A stretch of DNA of 64,000 bases, from assembly GCA_009758405.1 (NCBI GenBank), contig WSBC01000016.1, positions 248,001 through 312,000 on the forward strand. Reading direction: 5' to 3'. The notes under the pieces were generated by a model. It ran no database searches, was not told the origin of the DNA, and was given only the letters and a program-made list of their open reading frames with translations. A program made the position numbers and the translations under genes. The stretch is from Methanobacteriota archaeon. GTDB taxonomy: Archaea; Thermoplasmatota; Thermoplasmata; Thermoplasmatales; ARK-15. Shown in pieces: positions 1 to 8,125 of this stretch. Every line of letters begins with the position of its first letter. Positions within the stretch are counted from its first letter, which is position 1.

Positions 1-1265
1 TTAAAAAAATTAGGGAATGGGGGGAGTTATGGAAGTCAGGGAAAATACCCGATAAAAAGGCGCTTGTTTTTGAGGGTAGGCCAGGTGTTGGTAAAACCAC
101 TGCAGCCCTGGCACTGGCAAATGATATGGGATGGGGGGTTATAGAATTAAATGCTTCAGACATAAGGAATGAGGAAAGGATTAAGGATATTGCCCTAAGG
201 GGATCATTATATGAAACTTTTGATGATTCTGGAGATTTTCTTTCTTCAAAAAAAGGGGGTAGGAAATTAATAATTATTGATGAGGCGGACAATCTTTATG
301 AAGGTAGGGGGGAGGCAGGCGATAGGGGTGGCAGGAAGGCAATAATAGAAACAGTAAAATCAACTCTTCAACCCATTATATTAATTGTTAATGACCCCTA
401 TGAACTTTTCAAGGGCGAACAGGGAATAGTATTGAAAAATATGGTGGAGGAATTAAAGTTCAGGGCTTTAAACTATAAACAGATAGCAGCAAGTATTTTA
501 AAACCTATATGTGCAAAGGAGGGTATATTGGTAGATAGTAAAGTTTTAGAAAAGATTGCACAGAGAAGCGGTGGTGACGTTAGAGCTGCAATAAATGATC
601 TTCAGATGCTTGCAATGGGGAAGAAGATAATTACAGAAAAGGATGCAGAATACGTAGGTTCTAGGGATGTTGTTGAAAATATTTACAGCGCTACACTGGA
701 CATAATACTAAGCATGTCAATGAAAACATCTAGAGAAGTATTAAATAGTCTCGATGAAGATCCACAAACAATCCTACAGTGGATAGATGAAAACATCTCA
801 CAGGAATATCTGGATATTGATGATTTGGACAGGGCATTTTATTATCTATCCCTGGCAAACACATATTTGGGGAGGATAAGGAAGAGACAGTATTATGGAT
901 TTCTCTCATACGTTATGGATTTTATTGCTGCTGTTTCAATAGCAAAGAAACAAAAATATGGGATACATGGAAAATTAAAGAGTCCAGATTTTATCAGGGC
1001 AATGGCGATGAGGAAAAGATCAAAGGATTATAGAGATATAATAAGCAAGAAACTAGCCAAGATTACGCATCAATCCATTGATAGAACAAGTTTTGAATTC
1101 TTTGAAATTTATATGAAGATATTCAGGGAAAATAGAAGATTTGCAATTTGGCAGACAGCTATACTTTCATTATCTGAGCAAGAGGTGGAATTTTTAATGG
1201 GCTCTGATGAACAGGTTGATTCGATTGTTGATGAGGCTAGAAAGCTTAGAGAAAGACTGAAATAA
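1..1265 (+). CDS. rfcL: Replication factor C large subunit (5' partial)
   Basis: Clamp-loader large subunit, which opens and loads the PCNA clamp with RFC small subunits during DNA replication. The reading frame is open from base 3, well before the listed ATG at 126, and the upstream part encodes a Walker A motif (GRPGVGKTT). So the gene runs in from outside the window. Walker B is LIIIDEADN, and an AAA+ small domain (GDVRAAINDLQ) and an alpha-helical collar region follow. It lacks the long PCNA-binding tail of some archaeal RfcL proteins and ends in a charged helix. The small subunit is a separate gene 16 kb downstream. The ATG at 126 is an internal Met, not the start. Confidence 0.93.
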   Translation, partial: KKIREWGELWKSGKIPDKKALVFEGRPGVGKTTAALALANDMGWGVIELNASDIRNEERIKDIALRGSLYETFDDSGDFLSSKKGGRKLIIIDEADNLYEGRGEAGDRGGRKAIIETVKSTLQPIILIVNDPYELFKGEQGIVLKNMVEELKFRALNYKQIAASILKPICAKEGILVDSKVLEKIAQRSGGDVRAAINDLQMLAMGKKIITEKDAEYVGSRDVVENIYSATLDIILSMSMKTSREVLNSLDEDPQTILQWIDENISQEYLDIDDLDRAFYYLSLANTYLGRIRKRQYYGFLSYVMDFIAAVSIAKKQKYGIHGKLKSPDFIRAMAMRKRSKDYRDIISKKLAKITHQSIDRTSFEFFEIYMKIFRENRRFAIWQTAILSLSEQEVEFLMGSDEQVDSIVDEARKLRERLK

Positions 1266-1286
1266 TATTTTACAATTCAGAAAATA

Positions 1287-1688
1287 ATGGAATCTAATTA
1301 TGACATATTAAAATCCCTGATTGAATCAGATCCTTTCCTAAGATACGTTTCAATTCACGTAATCGAAATGAAGGAGGGCTATGCAAAGCTATCCATGGAT
1401 TTCAGGGAGGAGATAACAAGAATTGGAAATATGGCAAATGGCGGTGCATTGGCTACACTTGCAGATGCCACTGGAGGTGCATCTGTTCTTTCCCTTATGG
1501 AGGGTAAAAATCAGGTAACAGTAAGTTTAAACATAGACTTTTTGGAACCTGTTAAAAATGGGCCAGTAATAGCAGAGGGAAAAGTAATAAGGAAGGGTAA
1601 AAATTTAGTATTCTCAGAAATAAAAATATTCGATGGCATGGGCAAGTTATGTGCCCACGCAACAGGTATATGGTTCTATTTGCCTTAA
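1287..1688 (+). CDS. PaaI-type hotdog-fold thioesterase
   Basis: A 133-residue single-domain hotdog protein of the PaaI/YdiI group, which hydrolyses acyl- or aryl-CoA thioesters. The signature helix is ANGGALATLADATGG, where the usual HGG is NGG, followed by the beta strands typical of the fold (VTVSLNIDFLEPVKNGPV). It sits 21 nt after rfcL and converges on the beta-oxidation operon, so acyl-CoA release is a reasonable guess. The substrate cannot be read from the sequence. Confidence 0.8.
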   Translation: MESNYDILKSLIESDPFLRYVSIHVIEMKEGYAKLSMDFREEITRIGNMANGGALATLADATGGASVLSLMEGKNQVTVSLNIDFLEPVKNGPVIAEGKVIRKGKNLVFSEIKIFDGMGKLCAHATGIWFYLP

Positions 1689-1689
1689 T

Positions 1690-2742
1690 TTAGATCCAGC
1701 CTGCCTTTTCCTGGAAAATAAGAGTTGAAAGTTTCATCTTTTCATCCAAATGGTTACCGCCTAGTATTGAAAGGAACATTGCATCCCTGTAGTACTTTTC
1801 AATTCCAAAGTCCATTAAATAGCCATAGCCTCCATGGACCTGAAGTGCAAGCTTTGAAACATCCCTAGCAAAGTCTATTGAAATAATTTTTAGCATAAGC
1901 TCCTTCTTTATATCCCTTTCACCCTGTGCAATGTTAATAAGATATTCATTAAGTATGTCAAGCTGTGAATAGGCCTGGGCCATTCCAAAGGCAAGTGGTT
2001 GAAAATCCTTTAATTTATGAAGGAAAGCACTTCTCTCCTTTGCATATTCTATAGCCTTGTTTAATGCGCCTTGGGCAATTCCTATTGCTATTGCAGAAAT
2101 AGGCAAATGTGTATCATCAATTAATTCATCAACATTCAGTGGTATTTCAATAGCATCCTTTATAGATGTATCAAACTTTACCGGTGAAAATCTAAGCCCC
2201 CTAAACCCAAGTTTCTCATGCTCATCTAAGGGGTGGAAGCCACTTTCTACCAGGTAGAATTTTCCATCATCTGCAGGCACTATAAACAAATTTGCTTCTG
2301 AGTTAATCACTGCATTTAATTTTCCTGTTAATTTTGAATCAATCTTTTTAATTTCGCCAGGTTCTAGAAAATTTAATAGGTGGGAATAATAGAAAGTTCC
2401 TGATATTTCACCACCTGAAATCAAACCTATCTTTTCCCTCACCTCATTTTTTAAAAGAATAGATTTAATTACAAAGGAGTTCTCTAAAAATACGTAAAAG
2501 GCAACAGATGGACTTGCAGATGCAAGCTGTTTTAAAAGAATAGAATAACCAAGTCTATCCAATGAAGCACCACCAAGATCATAAGGGGCAAGAGCACCTA
2601 AAAAACCTTGGGAGGATAGTCTTTTTTTAAGTTCCTTGGGTATACCTTCAAGCTCAATCTGTTTGTTAATTGGTTCAAGCTCCTTTGATGCAAATTCACC
2701 TACCACGGATTCCAAAACCCTATGCTCCTCATCCATCATCAT
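1690..2742 (-). CDS. Acyl-CoA dehydrogenase-like protein, degenerate active site
   Basis: An acyl-CoA dehydrogenase family protein of 350 residues, the last gene of a five-gene beta-oxidation operon. Its start overlaps the end of the upstream dehydrogenase by 4 nt. The C-terminal domain keeps the family stretch QVHGGYGYLMDFGIEKYYRD. The following YEGT-type motif that normally carries the catalytic Glu reads ILGGNHLD instead. The N-terminal half also lacks a clear counterpart of the FAD/substrate-loop motif seen in its neighbour. It may be a non-catalytic partner subunit of the adjacent dehydrogenase, or an enzyme with altered chemistry. Family membership is secure; function is inference. Confidence 0.8.
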   Translation of the reverse strand: MMMDEEHRVLESVVGEFASKELEPINKQIELEGIPKELKKRLSSQGFLGALAPYDLGGASLDRLGYSILLKQLASASPSVAFYVFLENSFVIKSILLKNEVREKIGLISGGEISGTFYYSHLLNFLEPGEIKKIDSKLTGKLNAVINSEANLFIVPADDGKFYLVESGFHPLDEHEKLGFRGLRFSPVKFDTSIKDAIEIPLNVDELIDDTHLPISAIAIGIAQGALNKAIEYAKERSAFLHKLKDFQPLAFGMAQAYSQLDILNEYLINIAQGERDIKKELMLKIISIDFARDVSKLALQVHGGYGYLMDFGIEKYYRDAMFLSILGGNHLDEKMKLSTLIFQEKAGWI

Positions 2743-3860
2743 TCCACCCCCATCTTTTTCATAAACATCCTGTAAATTACAAGTTTTTCTATCTCACTTG
2801 ATCCCTCCCATATCTCCATTATCTTTGAATCCCTGAAAAGTCTCTCTAAAGAAGTTATTGCACCATCTAATCCAGTTACCTTTAATGCTGTTTCTGCTGC
2901 ATATGTAGCAGTTTCAGCAGCAAAATATTTTGCCATGCTTGTGAATACAGGATCAGGATTAAACTGAAATAGTAGAGATGCAGCCCTATATGTGAGAAGT
3001 CTTGCAGCATCAACCCTTGTTGCCATTTCTGCTATTGTAAATTGTATGCTCTCCTGAGAAGAGAATTTTTTATCCTTTTTTGCCTTCTCAACAATCATAT
3101 CTAGAGCACCTTGGGCAATGCCTATAGACATTGCAGCAACGTATATTCTGGTAATGTTAAAGAATGTCATTACATAATAGAATCCCTTTCCAATTTCACC
3201 TATTATGTTCTCTGGTGGTATTCTAACATTTTCAAATACAAGTTCAGCAGTATCTGTTGCCCTAACACCCATTTTTCCCTTTAATTTATTAGCAGAAACC
3301 CCTGGCCATTTCATTTCCACTATGGCCATGCTCATGTTATGGTGTCTTTTTTCCTCAGATGGTGGCGGAGCAGTCCTTGCAAGTACAAGAACATAGTCTG
3401 CAATTGATCCATTTGTTATAAACATCTTTGAACCATTCAGGATATAGGAGCCATCCGGTTGTTTCTCCATTTTACTTGCTATACCCGCCACATCGCTTCC
3501 AGCAACAGGTTCAGTGACTGCAAATCCCATAATTTTTTCACCGCGCTGCACAGGTTCCAGATATTTTTTCTTCTGTTCATCAGATCCAAATAGCATAAGT
3601 ATTTCCGAACCGAATGCGTATACAAATGATGATATGCCCAAACCTGGATCAACTCTACAAAGCTCCTCTATTGATACAAGAAGATCCCAAGGATTAGAAA
3701 AATTAATAATACCTAATTCATAGGCCAGCTTTCTTATTTCAAATGGATACTTTTCATTTTCATCAAAATACCTTTTTCTTTCTTCAGTGAATTCTTTCAA
3801 AGCAAATTCTCTTACCTTTTTTCTTTTTTCTTCAATTTCCTCAGGTAACGTGAAATCCAT
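2739..3860 (-). CDS. Acyl-CoA dehydrogenase
   Basis: Flavin-dependent acyl-CoA dehydrogenase (373 residues), which introduces the trans-2 double bond in the first oxidation of fatty-acyl-CoA. Visible motifs are AVTEPVAGSDVAG and KMFITNGSIADY in the flavin/substrate region. A C-terminal IWEGSSEIEKLVI carries the Glu expected as catalytic base. It lies 3 nt after the thiolase gene and overlaps the following dehydrogenase paralogue by 4 nt (translational coupling), which suggests the two are made in fixed ratio. Electrons would pass to an ETF not encoded in this window. Confidence 0.92.
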   Translation of the reverse strand: MDFTLPEEIEEKRKKVREFALKEFTEERKRYFDENEKYPFEIRKLAYELGIINFSNPWDLLVSIEELCRVDPGLGISSFVYAFGSEILMLFGSDEQKKKYLEPVQRGEKIMGFAVTEPVAGSDVAGIASKMEKQPDGSYILNGSKMFITNGSIADYVLVLARTAPPPSEEKRHHNMSMAIVEMKWPGVSANKLKGKMGVRATDTAELVFENVRIPPENIIGEIGKGFYYVMTFFNITRIYVAAMSIGIAQGALDMIVEKAKKDKKFSSQESIQFTIAEMATRVDAARLLTYRAASLLFQFNPDPVFTSMAKYFAAETATYAAETALKVTGLDGAITSLERLFRDSKIMEIWEGSSEIEKLVIYRMFMKKMGVE

Positions 3861-3863
3861 AAT

Positions 3864-5045
3864 CTACACCCTCTCTATTATTGTTGCATAACCCTGGCCT
3901 CCACCAACGCATAGAGTGGCGAGACCATACCTAGCATTTTTTTCCTTGAGTATCCTTGCCAATGTACCTACTATCCTTGCACCAGATGCGCCAAGTGGAT
4001 GGCCTATTGCTATTGCCCCTCCATGTATATTTACCCTCTCTCTATCAATCCCAAGCTTCCTAATAGCATTCAATGGAACCACTGCAAATGCCTCGTTTAT
4101 TTCCCAGTAATCTATGTCTTCCACCTTCAATTTAGCCTTTTCCAGGGCCTTTTTTGATGCAGGAACTGGACCTTCTCCCATTATGCTAGGATCTACCCCA
4201 GCCCATCCAAATGAAACTATCCTTGCCATAGGTTTCAGACCATATTCATCCATTGTTTTTTCATTCATTAGCATGGTCATAGAAGCTCCTGCATTCAGTG
4301 GTGATGAATTACCAGCAGTTATTACACCATCGGACTTGAATGCAGGTGGTAGCTTTTTTATCTGTTCTAGGGTAGTATCAGGCCTGATGCTCTGATCCTT
4401 GTCCACAGTAATAATCTCGCCATTATACTCAACCTGAACTGGAAGTATTTCACCCTTAAACCAATCATTCTTAAGGGCCTCACCAGCAAGCTTATGGCTC
4501 CTATATGAAAATTCGTCCATATCATCCTTTGAAATACCCTCTACCTCTGCAAGCTTTTCTGCTGTAAGCCCCATGCTATAGCCGATGTTCATCTGATATC
4601 TCATATACTCAGGCCTTACAAGGAGTTTGTAATTTATAAGTATATTTGGATTGTCCCCCATTGGCACATGGGTCATATGCTCCATTCCACCTGCAAATGT
4701 AATATCAGAATTTCCAGTCATTATTTCCCAAGCACCAATTGCCATAGCCACCATGGAGGAAGAACAGGCCCTGTCCACAGCCATAGCTGGTACCTCAACA
4801 GGAAGTCCCGCAAGGAATATTGGATGTCTTCCACCATAAAGCCAGTTTTCACCAGCTTGAAGTGCACAACCTGTTATTACATCCCCTATCCTTTGGGGAT
4901 CTATACCATTTCTTTTTATAATCTCCTTTAAAAGCATCGCTACTGCCTCATCCATTCTCAGGCTATTGAATATATCCCTTTCAGGCTCCCTTGGTCTAGA
5001 CCTAGAAAAGGCTGTTCTAAGAAAATCTACCAAATAAACATCCAT
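3864..5045 (-). CDS. Acetyl-CoA C-acyltransferase (thiolase)
   Basis: Degradative-type thiolase of 393 residues, which splits 3-ketoacyl-CoA with CoA to acetyl-CoA and a shortened acyl-CoA. All catalytic landmarks are present: nucleophilic Cys in DRACSSSMVA, NEAFA, the His in GGAIAIGHPLGASG, and the C-terminal CVGGGQG Cys. It is third in the operon, 4 nt after the HAD/crotonase fusion, so the three central beta-oxidation steps are encoded back to back. Thiolases of this type are also used in reverse for acetoacetyl-CoA synthesis. The operon context favours breakdown. Confidence 0.93.
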   Translation of the reverse strand: MDVYLVDFLRTAFSRSRPREPERDIFNSLRMDEAVAMLLKEIIKRNGIDPQRIGDVITGCALQAGENWLYGGRHPIFLAGLPVEVPAMAVDRACSSSMVAMAIGAWEIMTGNSDITFAGGMEHMTHVPMGDNPNILINYKLLVRPEYMRYQMNIGYSMGLTAEKLAEVEGISKDDMDEFSYRSHKLAGEALKNDWFKGEILPVQVEYNGEIITVDKDQSIRPDTTLEQIKKLPPAFKSDGVITAGNSSPLNAGASMTMLMNEKTMDEYGLKPMARIVSFGWAGVDPSIMGEGPVPASKKALEKAKLKVEDIDYWEINEAFAVVPLNAIRKLGIDRERVNIHGGAIAIGHPLGASGARIVGTLARILKEKNARYGLATLCVGGGQGYATIIERV

Positions 5046-5049
5046 TTTT

Positions 5050-7041
5050 TCACCTTCCCTTGAACTCCGGTTTTTTCTTTTGTAAAAATGAGGATATACC
5101 CTCCTTTAGATCTTCAGTGGAGAAAAGTACTCCTGCAGCAAATGATTCCATTTCAAGACCGACATCCATTGGCACCTCCACCCCCTTATTAAGAAGCCTC
5201 TTTGCAAGGGCCATGGAAATCGGAGCTGACGTTTCAGCAATTTTCTTGGCAAACTCGATTGCCTCATTATCTGGATCCTTTACTAGTCTATTTATGAGAC
5301 CAATAGAATATGCATCCTTTCCCTGTATCCTCTGCCCAGTCATAATCAATTCCATAGCTCTTCCAAGACCCACTACCCTGGCAAGCTTTTGAGAACCTCC
5401 CCAAGCAGGGACGAGGCCAATAGTTACCTCAGGGAAGCCCACCTGCACATCTTCAGTACCTACCCTTAGATCACAGGCAAGCGCAAGCTCAAAACCACCA
5501 CCCAATGCATAACCCTTCATTACAGCAATTGTTAATTTAGGCATTTCCGATAATAACCTGAAGATCCTTTCACCTTTTCTTGCAAATTCAAGAAATTGGA
5601 AACTGCTGGCAAAATACTGTGATAAATCGGCACCTGCTGAAAATGTTGTCCCCTGTCCTGTAACAACAACAACACTAATTTCATTATCATCCCAGAGCAT
5701 ACGAATTGCCTTTTCAAGATCTTCAAGAAGCTCGTTGTTTATAGTGTTATGCTTAGGTCTGTTTAGTGTAATTCTTGCTACTCTGAATGGGAATTTTTCG
5801 ACAATTACTGTGTTAAGCTGTTCAGAAGAAGAGGCCTTCTCTTCCTTCTTTTCCTCCCTCTTTTCCTCTTTTTTCTTTAATCTACCCTCTATAGCCTCCC
5901 TCATTTTTCCATTTTTAATTGACTCAGCAGGCTCAAAAACTGTGCAATTGAACTTCTTTGCAAGTTCTTCCAACTTTGCCTTTACTTCAGCATTGGTAAG
6001 GCTCTTTGCTACAGAAATAGGTCCAAAGGCCCTATTAAGGCCATATTTTACCCCAGTCTCGATATCCTCAGGCGTGGCTACGCCCTCCTCTATCAATTTT
6101 ACGGCTTCATTTATCTCAACAGCAAAAATATCCATCAAGGAAACCTTGTCCGTTGCCTTCTTTGTGTCTATATGTGGTCTTCCGGCTGTCCAATCGTAAA
6201 ATCCCTTACCAGTCTTTTTGCCCAAATATTTCTTGTTATAAAGATCATCATAAACCTTGCATTTCTTATAATCAGGGTTGAGTGTCTTTGCATAGTATTC
6301 CATTGAATGATAAACCACATCTATACCTACGTAATCAATTAGCTCATATGGCCCCATGGGCATACCCTGCATCTTGGCGAATGCATCTATCTCCTCAGGT
6401 GTTGCCACATTGTGCTCTATTAAAAGACAAAATAGAAGCATATCCGGCGCATTTATCCTGTTAACAATAAATCCGGGGGAATCCTTCATCACCTTTACAG
6501 GGATTTTTCCGATCTTTTTTACAAGGTCATAAAGTGCATTAATTATTTCATCACTTGTCTCTTCTCCCTTAATCACCTCTACAAGTTTCATTAGAACCGG
6601 TGGATTAAAGAAATGCAAGCCTGCCACCCTCTCCCTATTCTTAAGAGGTTTAGCTATGTCAGTAATCCTTATGTTTGAGGTGTTACTAGTTAATATTGTG
6701 TCAGACCTTGTGAATCTCTCAAGATCAGAAAATATTTTCTTTTTAAGATCCTCTATTTCAGGCACTGCCTCAATAACAAGATCAGCATCCTTAACCGCAG
6801 GCTCTAGATCAGTATATGTTTTAATCCTGGAAAGTACATCATCAACGCTTTCTTTAATACTTCCTTTTTTAGAAAGTTTATCCAGACTATCCCTGATCTC
6901 ATTCAATGCCTTTTCAAGCATTTCTTTTGAAATATCTTCAAGGCTTACACTGTATCCATTTATCGCAAAAACCTCTGCTATTCCATGCCCCATCTCCCCA
7001 GAACCAATAATAGCGACTTTTTTGATTTCCATAAAAATCAC
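5050..7041 (-). CDS. 3-Hydroxyacyl-CoA dehydrogenase / enoyl-CoA hydratase fusion
   Basis: Bifunctional beta-oxidation enzyme (663 residues). Residues about 5-290 form the NAD-binding hydroxyacyl-CoA dehydrogenase (GSGEMGHGIAE, LTSNTSNI, LHFFNPPVLMKLVEV). About 300-385 hold the second HAD C-terminal domain. A Lys/Glu-rich linker follows near 390-412, and the rest is a crotonase domain (FSAGADLSQ oxyanion region, GGGFELALACD and GFPEVTIGLVPAWGG with both catalytic Glu). The HAD-first order is the reverse of bacterial FadB and is known from other archaea. The start may be the ATG at 7032 (MEIKKVAIIG). Its 5' end overlaps the SCP2 gene by 4 nt. Confidence 0.95.
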   Translation of the reverse strand: MIFMEIKKVAIIGSGEMGHGIAEVFAINGYSVSLEDISKEMLEKALNEIRDSLDKLSKKGSIKESVDDVLSRIKTYTDLEPAVKDADLVIEAVPEIEDLKKKIFSDLERFTRSDTILTSNTSNIRITDIAKPLKNRERVAGLHFFNPPVLMKLVEVIKGEETSDEIINALYDLVKKIGKIPVKVMKDSPGFIVNRINAPDMLLFCLLIEHNVATPEEIDAFAKMQGMPMGPYELIDYVGIDVVYHSMEYYAKTLNPDYKKCKVYDDLYNKKYLGKKTGKGFYDWTAGRPHIDTKKATDKVSLMDIFAVEINEAVKLIEEGVATPEDIETGVKYGLNRAFGPISVAKSLTNAEVKAKLEELAKKFNCTVFEPAESIKNGKMREAIEGRLKKKEEKREEKKEEKASSSEQLNTVIVEKFPFRVARITLNRPKHNTINNELLEDLEKAIRMLWDDNEISVVVVTGQGTTFSAGADLSQYFASSFQFLEFARKGERIFRLLSEMPKLTIAVMKGYALGGGFELALACDLRVGTEDVQVGFPEVTIGLVPAWGGSQKLARVVGLGRAMELIMTGQRIQGKDAYSIGLINRLVKDPDNEAIEFAKKIAETSAPISMALAKRLLNKGVEVPMDVGLEMESFAAGVLFSTEDLKEGISSFLQKKKPEFKGR

Positions 7042-7370
7042 TTTAGCTTCTTTACTACGTTTACAAGTTTCTGTGCCAGGAATGGATCACCCTTGATCTT
7101 CAACTTTCCCATAAAAAATGCCTTAGTTCCATCCATGGATCCATCTATTATTGCCGCAAGATCCTCTTCCTTTGCAGTGAGAACGACAGTAGGTGAGGCA
7201 TGTTCACCCATAATCAGTTCAGCAGATCCATCATCCTTAAACTGCAGATAGTAGCTTTCTCCAAGATCATTCTTAAACTGAAATACCTTCATTCCCTTTG
7301 TTTCCTTCTTCAAATTCTCATCTTTATTGATTTTCTCAACATATCCCTTTAAAATCTCGTATGATTTCAT
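7038..7370 (-). CDS. SCP2 sterol-carrier-like lipid-binding protein
   Basis: A 110-residue single SCP2 domain, first gene of the fatty-acid oxidation operon. SCP2 domains bind acyl-CoA and other lipids in a hydrophobic tunnel. The pattern matches the family: an N-terminal helix, a five-stranded sheet (SYYLQFKDDGSAELIMG), then the helix DLAAIIDGSMDGTKAFFMGKLKIKGD, a classic SCP2 stretch. It probably shuttles or presents acyl-CoA to the enzymes encoded behind it, by position only. Its stop overlaps the next start by 4 nt. Confidence 0.88.
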   Translation of the reverse strand: MKSYEILKGYVEKINKDENLKKETKGMKVFQFKNDLGESYYLQFKDDGSAELIMGEHASPTVVLTAKEEDLAAIIDGSMDGTKAFFMGKLKIKGDPFLAQKLVNVVKKLK

Positions 7371-7479
7371 AATTGTAAATCCAAACCATAGTTAATAAAT
7401 ATTTCCATACTTTAAATGTATCACAATTTTACACCTATAGCTTTTTATTGTAAAATAATAGAGATCATTAAACAGATTT

Positions 7480-7519
7480 GATGAAATGTTTAAAGATTTT
7501 ATTCTCTTAACATTTCATC
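7480..7519. promoter_or_regulatory. Perfect 11-bp inverted repeat, candidate operator
   Basis: GATGAAATGTT (7480-7490) and AACATTTCATC (7509-7519) are perfect reverse complements separated by 18 nt. The pair sits between the divergent beta-oxidation operon and the thioesterase gene, where an acyl-CoA-responsive regulator would act. It could also be a hairpin or a mobile-element remnant. No regulator gene is adjacent. Confidence 0.4.
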
Positions 7520-7530
7520 ATTTTTAAAAA

Positions 7531-7700
7531 GTGCATTAATTAAAATAAATTTTATTGATTTCATCAGCTAGATGAATAAGATCAATTCCAAAAAAAAGTA
7601 AAAATGAAATTTTTGATGCACAATAAATAATGAAAAATATAGTGAATTATTTTTTAAAAAGGATTTCTACTGGGCTTATTCGATAAAAGATTAAAATATT
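7531..7700 (+). repeat. Dispersed intergenic repeat, copy R1, with promoter-like end
   Basis: Starts gtgcattaattaaaata and shares blocks in order with copy R2: cattaattaaaataaa, aataagatcaattc, tgaaatttttg, ttttttaaaaagga and an actgggctta/actaggctta block. It ends in ttaaaatatt, a TATA-like box centred about 23 nt before the ATG at 7718. R3 and R4 share part of the same order. Identified by eye, so the ends are approximate. Confidence 0.7.
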
Positions 7701-7717
7701 GAATGCAATCACATCTT

Positions 7718-8125
7718 ATGAATGAATTTGTTTATAAATATAGAGTGGCATGGGTAGACACGGATGCCCTTGGAGTTATGCATTTTTCAAATTATTTCAG
7801 AATATGTGAAAGAACAGAAGAGGAGTTTATGAGGGCAATTGGATTATCCTTTGATCCTAGTCATAAGGTTTCTTTGCCCAGAGTAAAGGCAGAATGTACA
7901 TTTAAATATCCTTTGAGATATAATGATGAGGCCATAATTACAATGAAATTGAAAGAAATAGGAAGAAAGCATATGAAATACTCTTTTGAAATTAAAAATG
8001 CATCAAATGATATCATTTCTGCATCTTGTGAAATAGTTGTGGTGGCAATAAATGATCAATTTAAATCCATAGAACTGCCCAATGAACTTATTTATAAAAT
8101 TAAATCATTTTTTAATGAAAATTAA
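7718..8125 (+). CDS. 4HBT-family acyl-CoA thioesterase
   Basis: A 135-residue hotdog thioesterase of the 4-hydroxybenzoyl-CoA/YbgC type. The signature VDTDALGVMHFSNYFR includes the catalytic Asp. The listed ATG at 7703 is possible. I prefer 7718 because the TATA-like ttaaaatatt at 7691-7700 would start transcription almost on it, giving a leaderless mRNA as is common here. It faces away from the fatty-acid oxidation operon, so release of acyl-CoA is likely its job. The 3' end overlaps the convergent MFS gene by 21 nt. Confidence 0.85.
   Translation: MNEFVYKYRVAWVDTDALGVMHFSNYFRICERTEEEFMRAIGLSFDPSHKVSLPRVKAECTFKYPLRYNDEAIITMKLKEIGRKHMKYSFEIKNASNDIISASCEIVVVAINDQFKSIELPNELIYKIKSFFNEN

Larger units (their letters stand above)
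7371..7702. other. Divergent intergenic region between SCP2 operon and thioesterase
   Basis: About 330 nt without an ORF. It holds a perfect 11-bp inverted repeat (7480-7519) and the first copy of a dispersed repeat (7531-7700). It must carry the promoters for both the leftward operon and the rightward thioesterase. Confidence 0.75.

Noticed and set aside
126-1265. ATG at 126 as the start of RFC large subunit
   Set aside because: The Walker A motif is encoded upstream in the same open frame, so the true start lies before the window.
5735-6199. 154-codon plus-strand ORF opposite the HAD/crotonase gene
   Set aside because: Antisense shadow of a clearly conserved enzyme; low-complexity Ser/Phe-rich translation and no ribosome binding site.
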